This document shows, one piece after another, positions 60,361-64,000 of a stretch of DNA of 64,000 bases; positions within the stretch are counted from its first letter, which is position 1; every line of letters starts with the position of its first letter. Both the position numbers and the translations under genes were made by a program. The stretch is from the NCBI RefSeq assembly GCF_029760895.1, contig NZ_CP121679.1:4384001-4448000 (forward strand), in the 5' to 3' direction. The notes under the pieces were generated by a model that was given only the letters and a program-made list of their open reading frames with translations, searched no databases and was not told the DNA's origin. This DNA is from Ancylobacter sp. WKF20. Lineage in GTDB: Bacteria > Pseudomonadota > Alphaproteobacteria > Rhizobiales > Xanthobacteraceae.

Positions 60361-60364
<4 letters not shown>
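59288..60364 (+). CDS. glpT: Polyol ABC transporter ATPase 2 (GlpT-like)
   Basis: The protein has 358 residues from ATG 59288, with GGGAGG upstream, one base after the first ATPase stop. Walker A is GPSGCGKTT, Walker B is AAVLFDEPLTVIDPALK and the H-loop is normal (VTHDQTEAL). The signature region reads LGADAKQKISLGRGLVR, lacking the standard LSGGQ. Together with its partner, one composite ATP site is complete and the other is defective. It overlaps the permease gene by four bases. Confidence 0.88.
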
Positions 60365-62051
<1,687 letters not shown>

Positions 62052-62062
62052 GGGAGGCCATC

Positions 62063-62368
62063 ATGCAGGCAATCCTCGATTCCATCGCCGAGAACACGCA
62101 GTGGATGGCGTGGACCTGGCCCACCGGCCTGTTCTTCATCGCCCTTGCCATGACGCTCGCCGGGATGACCTGGCTGGCGGCCGCCCGGCCGGAAGTCGGC
62201 CGCGTCGGCGTGCTACGCTTTGCCACCACGCGCGGTGATCGCCTGTTCGTCGCGCTGCTGGGCGCGGCCTTCATCCATCTCGGCTGGATCGCGCTTGTCG
62301 GGCCCGATCTCGGCTGGGCCACCGGCCTGTCGTTTCTCTGGGCGCTGGCCGTCTTCCGCTGGGTCTGA
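62063..62368 (+). CDS. glpU: DUF2160 small membrane protein (GlpU-like)
   Basis: The protein has 101 residues, with GGAGG ahead of ATG 62063. It has three hydrophobic segments and the family block FATTRGDRLFVALLGAAFIH. This small protein sits between permease and binding-protein genes in rhizobial glycerol transport operons; its role is unknown. Confidence 0.85.
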   Translation: MQAILDSIAENTQWMAWTWPTGLFFIALAMTLAGMTWLAAARPEVGRVGVLRFATTRGDRLFVALLGAAFIHLGWIALVGPDLGWATGLSFLWALAVFRWV

Positions 62369-62437
62369 CACCCCGACGGCCCGAGCCTTCCAAGGACTGG
62401 CGGATGCGCTGACCGCCAGCCCGATACAAGAGCGGCG

Positions 62438-62448
62438 CCCCCCCCCCC
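62438..62448 (+). repeat. Run of eleven C bases upstream of the solute-binding protein gene
   Basis: An uninterrupted C11 tract lies 20 bases before the ATG of the binding-protein gene, between the DUF2160 gene and its ribosome binding site. Homopolymers this long are prone to slippage and to sequencing error. Confidence 0.9.
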
Positions 62449-62468
62449 GGAACCCAAGGAAACGGCCA

Positions 62469-64000
62469 ATGAAGACCATGTCACGCCGAACGAGACTGAT
62501 GGTGGCGGCCAGCGCGCTGGCGCTGCTGGCCTTTGCCGCGCCGGTGCTTGTGTCATCCGCGCGCGCGGATGAGGCGGCGGCGAAGAAGTGGATCGACGCG
62601 GAGTTCCAGCCCTCGACGCTGTCCAAGGACGAGCAGCTGAAGGAACTCCAGTGGTTCATCAAGGCCGCCGAGCCCTTCAAGGGCATGGAGATCAACGTCG
62701 TCTCCGAGACCATCACGACGCATGAATACGAGGCCAAGGTCCTCGCCAAGGCGTTCTCCGAGATCACCGGGATCAAGCTCACCCACGACCTCATCCAGGA
62801 AGGTGACGTCGTCGAGAAGATCCAGACGCAGATGCAGTCGGGCAAGAACATCTACGATGCGTGGGTGAACGATTCCGACCTCATCGGCACGCATTTCCGC
62901 TACAAGCAGGCGGTGCCGCTGACCGACTGGATGGCCGGCGAGGGCAAGGACGTCACCTCCCCGACGCTCGACCTCAAGGACTTCATCGGCCTCAGCTTCA
63001 CCACGGCGCCGGACGGCAAGCTCTACCAGCTGCCCGACCAGCAGTTCGCCAACCTTTACTGGTTCCGCTACGACTGGTTCACCAACCCGGACTACAAGGC
63101 CCGCTTCAAGGCCAAGTACGGCTATGAGCTCGGCGTGCCGGTGAACTGGTCGGCCTATGAGGACATCGCCGACTTCTTCACCAATGATGTGAAGGAGATC
63201 GACGGCGTCAAGGTCTATGGCAACATGGACTACGGCAAGAAGGACCCCTCGCTCGGCTGGCGCTTCACCGATGCGTGGCTGTCCATGGCCGGCAATGGCG
63301 ATCGCGGCCTGCCGAACGGCAAGCCAGTCGATGAATGGGGCATCCGCATGGAAGGCTGCCGCCCGACCGGCTCCTCGGTGGAGCGCGGTGGCGACACCAA
63401 CGGCCCGGCGGCGGTCTATTCGATCGTCAAGTATATCGAGTGGCTGAAGAAGTACACGCCGCCGCAGGCGCTCGGCATGACCTTCTCCGAGGCTGGCCCG
63501 GTGCCGGCGCAGGGCACCATCGCCCAGCAGATGTTCTGGTACACCGCCTTCACCGCCGACATGGTGAAGCCCGGCCTGCCGGTGATGAACGCCGACGGCA
63601 CGCCGAAGTGGCGCATGGCCCCCTCGCCGAAGGGCGCCTACTGGAAGGACGGCATGAAGCTCGGCTACCAGGATGTGGGTTCCTGGACGCTCTTGAAGTC
63701 CACCCCGGTGGACCGGCGCAAGGCGGCCTGGCTCTATGCGCAGTTCGTGACGTCGAAGACCGTGTCGCTGAAGAAGAGCATGGTGGGCCTGACCTTCATC
63801 CGCGAGAGCGATATCTGGTCGCCGGCGATGACCGAGCGGGCGCCCAAGCTCGGCGGCCTCGTCGAGTTCTACCGCTCGCCGGCCCGCGTGCAGTGGTCGC
63901 CGACCGGCTCGAACGTGCCGGACTACCCCAAGCTCGCGCAGCTGTGGTGGCAGAACATCGGTGACGCGTCCTCGGGCGCCAAGACCCCGCAGGCGGCGAT
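62469..64000 (+). CDS. glpV: Polyol ABC transporter solute-binding protein (GlpV-like), 3' end outside window
   Basis: ATG 62469 has AAGGAAA upstream, and the frame stays open to the right edge, giving 510 residues so far. A signal peptide (LMVAASALALLAFAAPVLVS, cut near SARADE) precedes the mature protein. It matches the large glycerol-type SBP_bac family: WIDAEFQPSTLSKDEQLKEL, IQTQMQSGKNIYDAWVNDSD and FANLYWFRYDWFTNPDYKAR. It brings substrate to the GlpPQ permeases. The substrate is glycerol or another small polyol. Confidence 0.88.
   Translation, partial: MKTMSRRTRLMVAASALALLAFAAPVLVSSARADEAAAKKWIDAEFQPSTLSKDEQLKELQWFIKAAEPFKGMEINVVSETITTHEYEAKVLAKAFSEITGIKLTHDLIQEGDVVEKIQTQMQSGKNIYDAWVNDSDLIGTHFRYKQAVPLTDWMAGEGKDVTSPTLDLKDFIGLSFTTAPDGKLYQLPDQQFANLYWFRYDWFTNPDYKARFKAKYGYELGVPVNWSAYEDIADFFTNDVKEIDGVKVYGNMDYGKKDPSLGWRFTDAWLSMAGNGDRGLPNGKPVDEWGIRMEGCRPTGSSVERGGDTNGPAAVYSIVKYIEWLKKYTPPQALGMTFSEAGPVPAQGTIAQQMFWYTAFTADMVKPGLPVMNADGTPKWRMAPSPKGAYWKDGMKLGYQDVGSWTLLKSTPVDRRKAAWLYAQFVTSKTVSLKKSMVGLTFIRESDIWSPAMTERAPKLGGLVEFYRSPARVQWSPTGSNVPDYPKLAQLWWQNIGDASSGAKTPQAA

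Overview
The window is about 64 kb of GC-rich, densely packed chromosome. It most resembles an alphaproteobacterium of the order Hyphomicrobiales, possibly near Xanthobacter/Ancylobacter/Starkeya; the genus is a guess. Supporting this are a three-subunit transhydrogenase (pntAA-pntAB-pntB) behind a small aa3-oxidase subunit IV, an RpoH sigma factor beside an RluA-type pseudouridine synthase, a rhizobial-type GlpSTPQU(V) polyol transporter, and the 29-bp GC-rich palindrome common in this group. No rRNA, prophage, insertion sequence or CRISPR array was seen. One tRNA (Glu, CTC) is present.

Bases 1-14500 hold mostly core genes: a symporter-PAS sensor kinase cut by the left edge, a lower-GC orphan gene, mscL, a DUF3445 haem-type N-demethylase homologue, an ABC1/AarF kinase homologue, the pnt operon, a CBS-domain protein, rpoH, an RluA-family synthase with a head-to-head small membrane protein, and tRNA-Glu.

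Bases 14680-30000 are a nitrogen/organic-acid uptake region. It has a TRAP transporter (dctPQM) with a gamma-glutamyltransferase-family enzyme. Divergent from that is an unusual fusion of an AraC regulator with an acetamidase/formamidase. Next is the frameshifted stub of a 5-oxoprolinase subunit C-type gene, then an amino-acid ABC transporter with an FAD amino-acid/amine oxidase, an IclR regulator, and an SDR plus a second FAD oxidase.

Bases 30300-39000 are envelope and electron-transfer genes: a TsdA-like dihaem cytochrome c, a 1386-residue autotransporter (TTG start), and a 7TM-DISM sensor kinase with its OmpR-type regulator.

Bases 39000-64000 form a polyol/sugar island of two adjacent systems. 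Cluster A (39016-53737) has a SorC regulator, an RbsB/A/C-type importer, acetoin-dehydrogenase-like E1 alpha and beta, an E2-like protein in which the acyltransferase is replaced by an alpha/beta hydrolase, a CMD protein, an FGGY kinase, two SDRs, a divergent ThDP enzyme and a second SorC regulator. Tight ATGA overlaps suggest one catabolic operon. I infer a pathway that turns an imported polyol or deoxysugar into an alpha-hydroxyketone, which is then cleaved to an acyl-CoA. Cluster B (53748 to the right edge) has a GntR regulator, a GlpD-type dehydrogenase, an FGGY kinase and a GlpSTPQUV-type transporter whose solute-binding protein runs off the right edge. Its two ATPases have complementary motif defects.
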